Counted from the stretch's first letter, positions 1-6,765 are shown. The stretch: 7,465 nucleotides of DNA from Acidobacteriota bacterium (GCA_021780415.1 JAJXYW010000238.1:1-7465); one strand, 5' to 3'. Numbers and translations are program-made. The notes: generated from the letters alone by a model not told the origin.

Positions 1-1
1 G

Positions 2-2764
2 CACCCCCACCTCCCCCCGACGACCTCACTCGCAGCACCTGCACCGCACAGGCTCCGCCAAATTTTCCTCACCATCGGCAGCCTCGCCGGCCTCCTCGCC
101 GTTGCCCTCGTCATCGCGGCCATCGTTCTCCGCCACGACCTCCGCGCCAGCCAACCCGTCCTCGACGGCACCCTCCCCGTCTCCGGCCTCGCCGCGCCCG
201 TCACCATCACCCGCGACACCCAGGGCGTCCCCTCCATCCACGCCCGCACCCTCGACGACCTCCTCTTCGCGCAGGGCTATCTCACCGCCTCCGACCGCCT
301 CTTCCAGATGGACGCTCTCCGTCGCCACGGAGCCGGCACCCTCGCCGAAATCCTCGGCCCCTCGCTCATCCCCCATGACCGCGAGCAGCGCTATCTCCAA
401 CTCCGCGCCGCCGCCGACCGCGCCATCACCACGCTCCCTCCCGACCAGCTTCACCAGCTCCAGGCCTACGCCAACGGCGTCAACGCCTTCATCTCCACGC
501 ACAACGGCACCGGCTCCCACCCCAACACCCTGCCTATCGAGTTCCACCTCCTCGACTACGCTCCCGATCCCTGGACCCCGCGCGACTCGCTGCTCATCGC
601 CATCGTCATGGCCCAGGACCTCACCACCGGTTTCCCCACCAAGCTCAACCGCGAAGCCCTCGCCACACGTCTCCCCGCCAGCCTCCTCGCCGACCTCTAC
701 CCCGTCGGCTCGTGGCGCGACCAGCCTCCCACCCAAGGCACCCCCGATCTCACCACGCCCTCCTCCCCCATCGAGCAGATCCCCCTCGACAAAACCCAAT
801 CGTCCGTCAGCCCCGCGGACCTACTCACCCTCTCTGCCGATCTCAGCGCCCATCGCTGCGACGGCTGCCGCGCCGGATCCAACAACTGGGCCGTCGACGG
901 AGCCCACACCTCCACCGGCGCGCCGCTCCTCTCCAACGACATGCACCTCGGCCTCACCGCCCCCGACATCTGGTACGAAGCCGCCCTCCACGCCGACGGT
1001 CCCAATCCGCTCAACGTCGAAGGCTTCACCCTGCCCGGCGTTCCCTTCGTCATCGTCGGCCGCAACGCCAACGTCGCCTGGGGCTTCACCAACTCCGAAG
1101 CCGACGTCCAGGACATTCTCATCGAGCACCTCCGTGGCTCCGGCCAGAACGCCGAGTACGAGCGCCCCGACCACACCTGGGCCCCCGTCGCCCACCATCC
1201 CGAACTCATCCGCGTCCGCGCCGGCAGCAATCTCACCCTCGACGTCCTCACCACCACCCACACCATCGGCAGCACCTCCATCCAAACCCCGATCATCTCC
1301 CCACTCCTCAAATCCGAGCACCGCTCCCTCGCCCTTGCCTGGACCCTCTACGACCCCTCCACCCTCACCGCTCCCATGTATGCCATCAATACCGCAGCGG
1401 ACACCGCCTCACTCGTCGCTGCCTTCAGCAGCTTCAGCATCCCCTCCCAAAACCTCATCTACGCCGACGCCCACCACATCGGCTATCACCTCCTCGGCCG
1501 CATCCCCATCCGCGGCCCCGCCATCCAGCGCCCTCGCTCCGCCGAGCCCGTCGTCCTCCCCAACCCCACCTCCGCCGAAGACGAAGCCGACGAATCCGGC
1601 GACACCCAGTCTTCCTCGATCACACCTCTAACGCAGTCGCCTCAACCGCAGCGAGGTGCAGTGGTTGCCCCTCCACTTCCCTCCTCATCTCTCACCACCT
1701 ACACCATCGGCTCGCCCATCTCCCCCGTCCCCGTCGACGCCCTCGACCCCGCGCAGGCATGGTCCGGCTACATCCCCTACGACGCGCTGCCCTCCGTCCA
1801 GGACCCCGCCTCCGGCATCCTCGCCACCGCCAACGCACGCATCACCCCCGACGACTACCCCTACGCCGTCTCTCTCGACTGGTCCGACCCATATCGCGTC
1901 GAGCGCATCCACCATCTCCTCGCCACGGCAATCGCCAGCGGCACCCCACTCACCCCCGACGCAATGCTCCGCATCCAGACCGACGTCCGCTCCGAGTTCG
2001 ATCTCCTCGTCGCCCAGCGTCTCGCCTACGCCCTCGACCACTCCTCGCTCACACACAAGGACCCGCGCCTCCTCCAGGCCGCCAACCTCCTCCGCAACTG
2101 GAACGGCGACCTCACGCTTAACTCCTCCGCCGCCACCATCGTCGCCGTCGTCGAACCCCAGCTCTGGCCCATGCTCCTCGGCCCCCAGCTCCAGGCCTAC
2201 AATCAGGCTCACGGCCACGTCTACCTCAGCAACGAGCAACTCACGGCCCTCATCCACATCTACATCTGGGAAGAAGACCGCACCGCCCTCGAACAGATCA
2301 TCCAGAACACACCCGCCCGCTGGCTCCCGCCCGCCTTCGCCAACTGGAACGACTTCCTCACCACCGCCGTCGAGCGCGGCCTGGGCGCAGCCAACGCACC
2401 CCACGACCTCGACACCTTCCCCTATGGCCCGCACCACCCCGTCGACATCGCCCACCCAATCTTCGGCAGCCACTCCCCCGTCAGCACGCTGCTCGGCGTA
2501 GCCACCGGCACCGGCCTGCATCCCAACAGCGGCGACGCCACCACCATCAAGGCCACCGGCCACGCCTTCGGCCCCAGCGAGCGCTTCACCGCCGACCTCT
2601 CCAACCCCGACAACACCCGCGCCAACATCACCACCGGCGAGTCCGGCAACCCCGCCAGCCCCTGGTTCCTCGACCAGTTCCGCCCCTGGCTCAACGGCAC
2701 AACCTTCACCCTCCCCCTCGACCACCCCACCATCACTCACACCCTCACGCTCACCCCGCAATAA
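2..2764 (+). CDS. Penicillin acylase family protein (Ntn hydrolase), membrane-anchored, 5' partial
   Basis: Member of the penicillin/cephalosporin/acyl-homoserine-lactone acylase family, which hydrolyses amide bonds after self-cleavage into alpha and beta chains. The frame is open to the left edge with no ATG, GTG or TTG before 308, and conserved sequence lies upstream of that ATG, so the true start precedes the window; 920 residues are visible. Numbering from the first full codon: basic residues (17-19), one hydrophobic segment (about 21-43) that anchors or exports the enzyme, then the alpha-chain signature ITRDTQGVPSIHA...AQGYLTASDRLFQMD. Gly292-Ser293 in GSNNW is the expected cleavage site, with Ser293 as beta-chain nucleophile. 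His315 in SNDMHL is beta-His23, the catalytic-His position in cephalosporin and AHL acylases. PGVPFVIVGRN, AWGFTN, the Asn of ATANAR (611) and GESGNPASPW are further family motifs. It exceeds the common 750-830 residues, partly because of a low-complexity insert near 510-583. A CxxC pair (Cys286, Cys289) precedes the nucleophile. The substrate cannot be told from sequence. Confidence 0.93.
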   Translation, partial: HPHLPPTTSLAAPAPHRLRQIFLTIGSLAGLLAVALVIAAIVLRHDLRASQPVLDGTLPVSGLAAPVTITRDTQGVPSIHARTLDDLLFAQGYLTASDRLFQMDALRRHGAGTLAEILGPSLIPHDREQRYLQLRAAADRAITTLPPDQLHQLQAYANGVNAFISTHNGTGSHPNTLPIEFHLLDYAPDPWTPRDSLLIAIVMAQDLTTGFPTKLNREALATRLPASLLADLYPVGSWRDQPPTQGTPDLTTPSSPIEQIPLDKTQSSVSPADLLTLSADLSAHRCDGCRAGSNNWAVDGAHTSTGAPLLSNDMHLGLTAPDIWYEAALHADGPNPLNVEGFTLPGVPFVIVGRNANVAWGFTNSEADVQDILIEHLRGSGQNAEYERPDHTWAPVAHHPELIRVRAGSNLTLDVLTTTHTIGSTSIQTPIISPLLKSEHRSLALAWTLYDPSTLTAPMYAINTAADTASLVAAFSSFSIPSQNLIYADAHHIGYHLLGRIPIRGPAIQRPRSAEPVVLPNPTSAEDEADESGDTQSSSITPLTQSPQPQRGAVVAPPLPSSSLTTYTIGSPISPVPVDALDPAQAWSGYIPYDALPSVQDPASGILATANARITPDDYPYAVSLDWSDPYRVERIHHLLATAIASGTPLTPDAMLRIQTDVRSEFDLLVAQRLAYALDHSSLTHKDPRLLQAANLLRNWNGDLTLNSSAATIVAVVEPQLWPMLLGPQLQAYNQAHGHVYLSNEQLTALIHIYIWEEDRTALEQIIQNTPARWLPPAFANWNDFLTTAVERGLGAANAPHDLDTFPYGPHHPVDIAHPIFGSHSPVSTLLGVATGTGLHPNSGDATTIKATGHAFGPSERFTADLSNPDNTRANITTGESGNPASPWFLDQFRPWLNGTTFTLPLDHPTITHTLTLTPQ
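1529..1750 (+). other. Low-complexity insert within the acylase beta chain
   Basis: About 74 residues rich in Pro, Ser, Thr and acidic residues sit between the GRIPIRGP strand and the WSGYIPYDALPS motif, which are close together in most relatives as I know the family. The nucleophile Ser293 and the Asn of ATANAR (611) are 319 beta positions apart, against roughly 240-270 for the equivalent Asn in characterised acylases, which agrees with an insert of this size. Inside it, codons 1622-1690 depart from the gene's codon habit: only 3 of 23 end in C, and CTA, CGA, GGT, GCA, GTG, GTT, CTT and TCA occur. It is probably a surface loop. Whether it is an acquired fragment or a locally diversified linker is not decidable here. 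Confidence 0.55.
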
Positions 2765-2799
2765 GCCGCGCTCTCAACCAACGCCGGTCTGCCTTCATC

Positions 2800-2830
2800 C
2801 TTGCGCACAGCGGAATTTCCGCTCCGCAAG
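2800..2830 (+). terminator. Two-part hairpin downstream of the acylase gene
   Basis: An outer stem CTTGCG (2800-2805) pairs with CGCAAG (2825-2830). After a small asymmetric internal loop (3 bases on one side, 1 on the other), an inner stem AGCGGA (2809-2814) pairs with TCCGCT (2818-2823). This lies 36 bases after the acylase stop codon, in a gap before the next gene. No T-run follows, so it is not a classical intrinsic terminator; it could stabilise the mRNA 3' end or be an extragenic palindrome. The pairing is seen directly; the role is inferred. Confidence 0.4.
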
Positions 2831-2913
2831 CCCCTGCCCGCGTTCAGACCAAAATCATCCCCGCATTTTGTTCATCCGCCGCAAGCCCCCGCGCCCGTCG
2901 CCCCCACAGGCCC

Positions 2914-2919
2914 TACACT
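2914..2919 (+). promoter_or_regulatory. Possible -10 element (TACACT) for the SRPBCC gene
   Basis: TACACT matches TATAAT at four of six positions and ends 8 bases before the ATG at 2928. If used, transcription would begin at or within a base or two of the start codon, giving a leaderless mRNA, which fits the lack of any Shine-Dalgarno sequence there. No convincing -35 box lies 16-18 bases upstream, so this is tentative. Confidence 0.25.
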
Positions 2920-2927
2920 CTAGTCAG

Positions 2928-3455
2928 ATGCGTCTCCACTTTCACACCGAGCAGAAGCTCCCCTACCCCATCGAGGCGGTCTTCGCCTTCTTCGCCGACC
3001 CGGCCAATCTCCCCCGCCTCATGCCCGCCTGGCAGCGCCCTCGCATCGACCACGCCACCTTCGTTCCACCCCCGCCACCCCACGAACCCTTCCCTGGCTC
3101 CGACCGCATCACCGCCGGTTCCGGCACACGCCTCAGCCTCACCATCCGCCCCATCCCCTTCTCGCCCATCCGCATCCCCTGGGACGCGCTCATCGAAGAC
3201 TTCCGCTGGCTTCACGGCTTCTGCGACGTCCAACTCCGCGGCCCCTTCCGCTTCTGGCGTCACTGCCACACGGTCGAAATCCACCGCAGCGGAACCCTCC
3301 TCCGTGACGACGTCGAGTACGATCTCCCCCTCGGCCCCCTCAGCCTGCTCGCCGACAAGCTCTTCGTCCACCGCCAGCTAGCTGCAACCTTCCGCTTTCG
3401 CCAGCGCCGCACCCTCGAACTCCTGGCCCAGCAGGACAGCGCGCAGTCAGCGTAA
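2928..3455 (+). CDS. SRPBCC (START-like) family protein, COG4276-like
   Basis: A 175-residue soluble protein with no signal peptide or membrane segment. The order of features matches small single-domain SRPBCC/polyketide-cyclase-like proteins: an N-terminal strand (FHTEQKLPYPIEAVFAFFAD), a helix with DPANLPRLMPAW (about 25-36), central strands GTRLSLTIRPIPF...PWDALIEDF, the segment RGPFRFWRHCHTVEI, then DDVEYDLPLGPLSLLADKL and a C-terminal amphipathic helix with RQLAATFRFRQRRTLELL. The fold encloses a hydrophobic cavity for a lipid or other small ligand; none can be named here. The ATG at 2928 is chosen because homology begins there. An in-frame TTG at 2868 would add 20 Pro/Arg-rich residues that do not look like the domain. 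No Shine-Dalgarno sequence is evident. It follows the acylase after 163 bases containing a hairpin, so co-transcription is doubtful, and it converges on dxs. Confidence 0.85.
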   Translation: MRLHFHTEQKLPYPIEAVFAFFADPANLPRLMPAWQRPRIDHATFVPPPPPHEPFPGSDRITAGSGTRLSLTIRPIPFSPIRIPWDALIEDFRWLHGFCDVQLRGPFRFWRHCHTVEIHRSGTLLRDDVEYDLPLGPLSLLADKLFVHRQLAATFRFRQRRTLELLAQQDSAQSA

Positions 3456-3462
3456 CCTGCGC
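3441..3462. terminator. Small inverted repeat across the SRPBCC/dxs convergent junction
   Basis: GCGCAG (3441-3446) and CTGCGC (3457-3462) form a perfect 6-bp stem with a 10-base loop that contains the SRPBCC stop codon. The 9-base gap between the two convergent genes leaves little other room for a terminator. No T-run follows on either strand, so any bidirectional termination role is weakly supported. Confidence 0.25.
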
Positions 3463-3464
3463 CA

Positions 3465-5336
3465 CTAAACCCCAACCACCTTCTTCAGCAACGGCCGCAC
3501 CCTCGCCATCGCAGCTTCGGCCGTCAGCCCATACTTCTCCCGCAGCGCCTCCACCTTGCCGTGCTCCACAAACTGGTCCGGCCAGCCCACCCGCACCACC
3601 GGCACGTCGATCCCCTGCGCGTTCAAGCTCTCCAGCACCGCCGACCCAAAACCGCCAGCCAGCACATGATCTTCCATCGTGATCAACACCTCACACCGCT
3701 GGCCGTACAGCGCAACGCACTCCGCATCCACCGGCTTGGCAAACCGCGCATTGATGACCGCAACGCTGTGCCCTTCGGCCTCCAGCATCGCCGCCAGCCG
3801 CCGCGCATCGGCGACCATATTCCCCAGCGCAAACACTGCCACCTCGCGCCCGTCCTGCAGCACCTCGGCCTTCCCAATCTCGAGCGCCACCGGCTTCGCC
3901 TTCACAGCCACTCCCGGCCCAATTCCTCGCGGATACCGGATCGCGCTCGGCCCTGGCTGCCCCAGCGCGGTAAACATCATGTCCTGCAACTCGTCCTCAT
4001 CCTTCGGGTCCATGTGGATCAAATTCGGAACCCCGCGCAGATAGCTGATGTCGAACAGCCCATGATGCGTCGGCCCGTCATCTCCGCTCAGCCCGCCGCG
4101 GTCCATGCAGAACACCACCGGCAGATTCTGCAGCGCGACATCGTGCACAATCTGGTCGAACGCCCGCTGCAAAAACGTCGAGTAGATCGCGCAGAACGGC
4201 CGATAGCCCTTCGTCGCCATCCCCGCGGCAAACAGCACCGCATGTTCCTCGGCAATTCCCACATCGAAGTACCGCTTCGGATGATGCGGCCGAAACAGAT
4301 CCAGTGCGGTTCCATTCGGCATCGCCGCCGTAATCGCGACCACCTTGCCGTTCCCATCCGCCAGCTTCGTCAAGCTCTCGGCAAAGATCTCCGAGTACGT
4401 CTTCTGGCCCGCCGACTTCGTCTCGCCCGTCTCCGGATCATACGGTCCCAGCCCATGAAACTTCTTCTGCTTCTCCAGCGCAGGCTGAAACCCGCGGCCC
4501 TTCTGCGTCAGCGCATGCAGCACCACTGGCCGCTGCTGCTTCTTCAAAAACTTAAACGTCTCCACCAGCATCGGAAGGTTGTGCCCATCCACCGGCCCAT
4601 AGTAATTGAGCCCAAACTCCTCAAAGATCATCCCTCGCCCGACGATCCCCTTGGCCGCCTCCTCCGCCTTGCGCGCAATATGCAACGCCGCCTTGCCGCC
4701 AAACCTCTCCACCAGTCCCGCCGCCCGATCATGCAAACTCACATACGTCGGGTTCGTCGCAATCTTGTGGAAGTACTCCGCAATCGCTCCAACATTCTTG
4801 TCAATCGACCACTCATTATCGTTCAGCACAATAATCAGCCGCTTCGTCGACGCCACATTATTCAGCGCCTCAAAGCTGATCCCGTTGGTAAACGCCGCAT
4901 CCCCAGCCAGCGCCACCACATGCTCATCGCCGCCGCTCATATCCCGCGCCACGGCCATTCCCAACGCCGCACTCAGCGCCGTACCTGCATGCCCGGCTCC
5001 AAACGAATCATGCTCACTCTCGGTCCGCAGCATGAAGCCGTTCAGTCCGTCCGGCTGCCGAATCGTATCGAACTCCCCCTCGCGCCCCGTCAGCAGCTTA
5101 TGCACGTAGCTCTGATGGCTCACATCAAACACAAAGCTGTCCCGCGGCGTATCGAAGACATAGTGCATCGCAATCGTCAGTTCCACCACGCCGAGGTTCG
5201 GCCCAATGTGCCCGCCCGTCTTGGCCACGCCCACAATCAGCCGCTCGCGGATCTCCTCAGCCAGCAGCCCAAGCTCAGCCACGCTCAGCTTCTTCACATC
5301 CGCCGGCGATTTAATTCTGCTTAAATACTTACTCAT
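3465..5336 (-). CDS. dxs: 1-deoxy-D-xylulose-5-phosphate synthase (divergent, GDA-type)
   Basis: Condenses pyruvate and glyceraldehyde-3-phosphate to DXP with loss of CO2, using thiamine diphosphate and Mg2+; the first step of the non-mevalonate isoprenoid pathway, in the cytoplasm. The protein is 623 residues, a normal length. The ThDP/Mg motif runs from GDA (145-147) to LNDN (171-174). His43 (GGHIG), His74 (SHQSY), Glu363 (GIAEEHA, catalytic base), Tyr385, Arg391, Asp420, His424 (THHG) and Arg467/Arg470 (IRYPRG) correspond to active-site positions of E. coli Dxs. The C-terminal transketolase domain covers about 488-615. The start MSKYLSRIKSPADVKKL fits the family. An ATG at 5429 would add 31 atypical residues. 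GGGG sits 8-11 bases before the chosen ATG as a weak ribosome-binding site. Motif wording departs from the usual one: GDAAFTNG for GDGA-TAG, SHQSY for GHQAY, NEWSIDKN for NEMSIS-N. It stands alone, without ispA or xseB beside it. Confidence 0.96.
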   Translation of the reverse strand: MSKYLSRIKSPADVKKLSVAELGLLAEEIRERLIVGVAKTGGHIGPNLGVVELTIAMHYVFDTPRDSFVFDVSHQSYVHKLLTGREGEFDTIRQPDGLNGFMLRTESEHDSFGAGHAGTALSAALGMAVARDMSGGDEHVVALAGDAAFTNGISFEALNNVASTKRLIIVLNDNEWSIDKNVGAIAEYFHKIATNPTYVSLHDRAAGLVERFGGKAALHIARKAEEAAKGIVGRGMIFEEFGLNYYGPVDGHNLPMLVETFKFLKKQQRPVVLHALTQKGRGFQPALEKQKKFHGLGPYDPETGETKSAGQKTYSEIFAESLTKLADGNGKVVAITAAMPNGTALDLFRPHHPKRYFDVGIAEEHAVLFAAGMATKGYRPFCAIYSTFLQRAFDQIVHDVALQNLPVVFCMDRGGLSGDDGPTHHGLFDISYLRGVPNLIHMDPKDEDELQDMMFTALGQPGPSAIRYPRGIGPGVAVKAKPVALEIGKAEVLQDGREVAVFALGNMVADARRLAAMLEAEGHSVAVINARFAKPVDAECVALYGQRCEVLITMEDHVLAGGFGSAVLESLNAQGIDVPVVRVGWPDQFVEHGKVEALREKYGLTAEAAMARVRPLLKKVVGV

Positions 5337-5595
5337 CCTCGAACCCCGCGGACTTTGCAGCTTTACCGGAACAGGACGCAAACCCCATCTCCCCAGTGTA
5401 CCAACCTCCGCCCAAATTCCGACGCTCATGGCGACATCGTTTCTCCCAACTGCTTGCTGTCGTCAACCTCGCCCTCGAAATCATGCCGCGCCGTCAGCAG
5501 CCATCCGCTCCATCGCATCCCTCGTTCATCCCATTTTCCCCATCTCCGCAAACGCGCTTGCGCTTGCACCTATTCCTCGGCTTACTATGGTCGGC
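5337..5595. other. Divergent intergenic region between dxs and the alpha/beta hydrolase
   Basis: This 259-base gap must hold the 5' controls of both genes. On the minus strand a TTGACG (complement of 5461-5466) resembles a -35 box, but the -10 at normal spacing is poor. On the plus strand TTGCGC and TTGCAC (5558-5569) precede TACTAT (5583-5588). The open frames across the gap have no recognisable protein content. No riboswitch, tRNA or clear operator was recognised, and no ThDP riboswitch motif was seen ahead of dxs. Confidence 0.4.
5558..5588 (+). promoter_or_regulatory. Possible promoter for the alpha/beta hydrolase gene
   Basis: TTGCGC (5558-5563) lies 19 bases before TACTAT (5583-5588), which matches TATAAT at four of six positions. 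An overlapping TTGCAC (5564-5569) would leave only 13 bases. Transcription would begin around 5595, just ahead of the ATG at 5596, which lacks a Shine-Dalgarno sequence. This favours 5596 over the ATG at 5587, since the latter overlaps the -10 hexamer. Spacing is not ideal, so confidence is low. Confidence 0.28.
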
Positions 5596-6705
5596 ATGAG
5601 ATATATCTCCAACGCTCTCGGCCTCGCAACGCTCGCGCTCTTCTCCGCCGCGCTCTTTTTCACCGCGTTCGCTCCTCCCGTGCAGGCCCAGCAGTTCACG
5701 CTCCCCCTCTGGCCCCACGCCACCCCGGAGCCCCCCCAAACCACCGCCCCTGAGGCCGACGTCACCAAGCCCACCGACCATCTCCTCAGCGGCCACCGCA
5801 CCGCCCGCCTCACCAACATCACCGTACCCACGCTCACCGTCTTCCTTCCGCACGATCACAACACCGATGCCGCCGTTCTCGTCTTCCCCGGCGGCGGCTA
5901 TCAAATCCTCGCCTGGGACGGCGAAGGCCTCGACCCCTGCCACTGGCTCAACTCCCTCGGCATCGCCTGCATCCTGGTCAAGTACCGCGTCCCCCAGCCC
6001 GTCGGCGAAGCCGGCCACTATCCCGCCGACCCCTCTGACCTCGAAGATGCCCAGCAGGCCATGCGCATCACCCGCGCTCATTCCGCAGAGTGGCATATTG
6101 ACCCCACCCACATCGGTGTCATGGGCTTCTCCGCCGGCGCCAATCTCGCCGTCCTCCTCTGCACCCATCCCCGCGACACTCACGTCGAATCCACCCCCGC
6201 CGCACCTGACGTAGACTCCCACGTCAGCGCCCGCGCCGACTTCGCCATCCTCGCCTACCCCGCCTACCTCGTCGCTCCCCCCGACAAAAAGGAACTCTTC
6301 CCCGCGTACACCCCTAACGAGTTCACCCCCGCCACCTTCCTCATCCAGGCCGAAAACGATGGCGGCTATGGCCGGAACGCCCTCGTCTACTACCAGGCCC
6401 TCATGGACGCCCACATCCCCGCCGAGCTGCACTACTACGCCACCGGCGGCCACGGCTTCGGCATGCACCCCATCGACGCCCCCGAAGAGAACTGGCCCAA
6501 ACTGGCCGCCAAGTGGCTCCGCTCCATCAATATTCTCCCGCCCAAACCGGAGCATCACCCCGGCAGCGGAACCCCGGCCCCCTGCTCCATGCCGCAGCCC
6601 CCTCCCCCCGGCCATCCCGTCAACTCCAACACCCCCTCCAACCCCAACATCATGCCCAACGCAAACTCCAACCCCAACCCCAACTGCTGGTCCACCCAGC
6701 CCTGA
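5596..6705 (+). CDS. Secreted alpha/beta hydrolase (acetyl-esterase/xylan-esterase-like)
   Basis: Predicted exported serine esterase of 369 residues. The signal peptide is MRYIS followed by a hydrophobic core, with likely cleavage after VQA (residue 31). The hydrolase core has the oxyanion motif PGGGY (98-102), followed by AWDGEGLDPCHWLNSLGI and VKYRVP. Ser179 in GFSAG is the nucleophile elbow, preceded by WHIDPTHIGVM. Asp255 in QAENDGGYG and His286 in GGHGFG complete a plausible triad. This order resembles esterases annotated as acetylxylan or carbohydrate acetyl esterases; the substrate is inferred only. The fold appears to end near residue 317 (INILPPK). A 52-residue Pro/Asn-rich tail follows, with two Cys. 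An ATG three codons upstream (5587) is the alternative start; 5596 gives the cleaner signal peptide. The gene diverges from dxs and converges on the symporter gene. Confidence 0.87.
   Translation: MRYISNALGLATLALFSAALFFTAFAPPVQAQQFTLPLWPHATPEPPQTTAPEADVTKPTDHLLSGHRTARLTNITVPTLTVFLPHDHNTDAAVLVFPGGGYQILAWDGEGLDPCHWLNSLGIACILVKYRVPQPVGEAGHYPADPSDLEDAQQAMRITRAHSAEWHIDPTHIGVMGFSAGANLAVLLCTHPRDTHVESTPAAPDVDSHVSARADFAILAYPAYLVAPPDKKELFPAYTPNEFTPATFLIQAENDGGYGRNALVYYQALMDAHIPAELHYYATGGHGFGMHPIDAPEENWPKLAAKWLRSINILPPKPEHHPGSGTPAPCSMPQPPPPGHPVNSNTPSNPNIMPNANSNPNPNCWSTQP
6547..6702 (+). other. Pro/Asn-rich C-terminal tail with C-run repeats (G-runs on the minus strand)
   Basis: Residues 318-369 of the hydrolase are dominated by Pro, Asn and Ser, with repeated NPN and SNP patterns. 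The DNA repeats ACCCCA-type units. On the opposite strand this gives runs of three or more G at the complements of 6604-6609, 6616-6618, 6632-6636, 6642-6645, 6655-6657, 6672-6675 and 6678-6681, the last two separated by TT. This could allow a G-quadruplex with some long loops, on the template strand of the hydrolase gene and in any transcript reading through from the symporter gene. The repeats are seen; structure formation is inferred. Confidence 0.45.
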
Positions 6706-6722
6706 CCCCTCACCCCGCCGCA

Positions 6723-6752
6723 GCCGTGAATAGCCATAGCCATGGCCACGGC
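6723..6752. terminator. Hairpin in the convergent hydrolase/symporter gap
   Basis: GCCGTG (6723-6728) pairs with CACGGC (6747-6752), and directly inside GCCAT (6733-6737) pairs with ATGGC (6742-6746). This makes an 11-bp stem with a 4-base bulge and an AGCC loop. It sits between the two convergent stop codons, a place for a bidirectional terminator. Neither strand has a following T-run, so it may act with Rho or only protect the 3' ends. The pairing is seen directly; the function is inferred. Confidence 0.42.
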
Positions 6753-6754
6753 CA
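6731..6754. repeat. Four imperfect 6-bp tandem units (TAGCCA, TAGCCA, TGGCCA, CGGCCA)
   Basis: Four adjacent hexamers differ by only one or two bases and fill most of the space between the stop codons of the hydrolase and symporter genes. They overlap the hairpin there and account for part of its symmetry. This probably reflects slippage in a short noncoding spacer. Confidence 0.55.
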
Positions 6755-6765
6755 GCGCCCGTCGG

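Noticed and set aside
102..1631. A 509-codon Ser/Pro-rich frame overlapping the acylase on the same strand
   Set aside because: The composition is a by-product of reading C-rich codons out of phase; the acylase frame holds all conserved motifs.
2868..2927. N-terminal extension of the SRPBCC protein from TTG at 2868
   Set aside because: It adds a Pro/Arg-rich stretch outside the domain and has no ribosome-binding site; the ATG at 2928 starts at the first strand of the fold.
3561..5324. A 587-codon open frame on the plus strand lying opposite dxs
   Set aside because: It covers almost exactly the dxs gene, gives an Arg/His/Pro-rich translation without a recognisable domain, and is expected when an antisense frame avoids stops in GC-rich, C-ending codons. 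Dxs itself is unambiguous.
5337..5429. N-terminal extension of Dxs from the ATG at 5429
   Set aside because: The 31 extra residues do not resemble Dxs N-termini, whereas MSKYLSRIKSPADVKKL at 5336 begins where the family does.
5494..6615. A Gly/Val-rich minus-strand frame opposite the alpha/beta hydrolase
   Set aside because: The opposite strand encodes the hydrolase with signal peptide, GFSAG and triad residues. The Gly-rich product is the usual antisense shadow.
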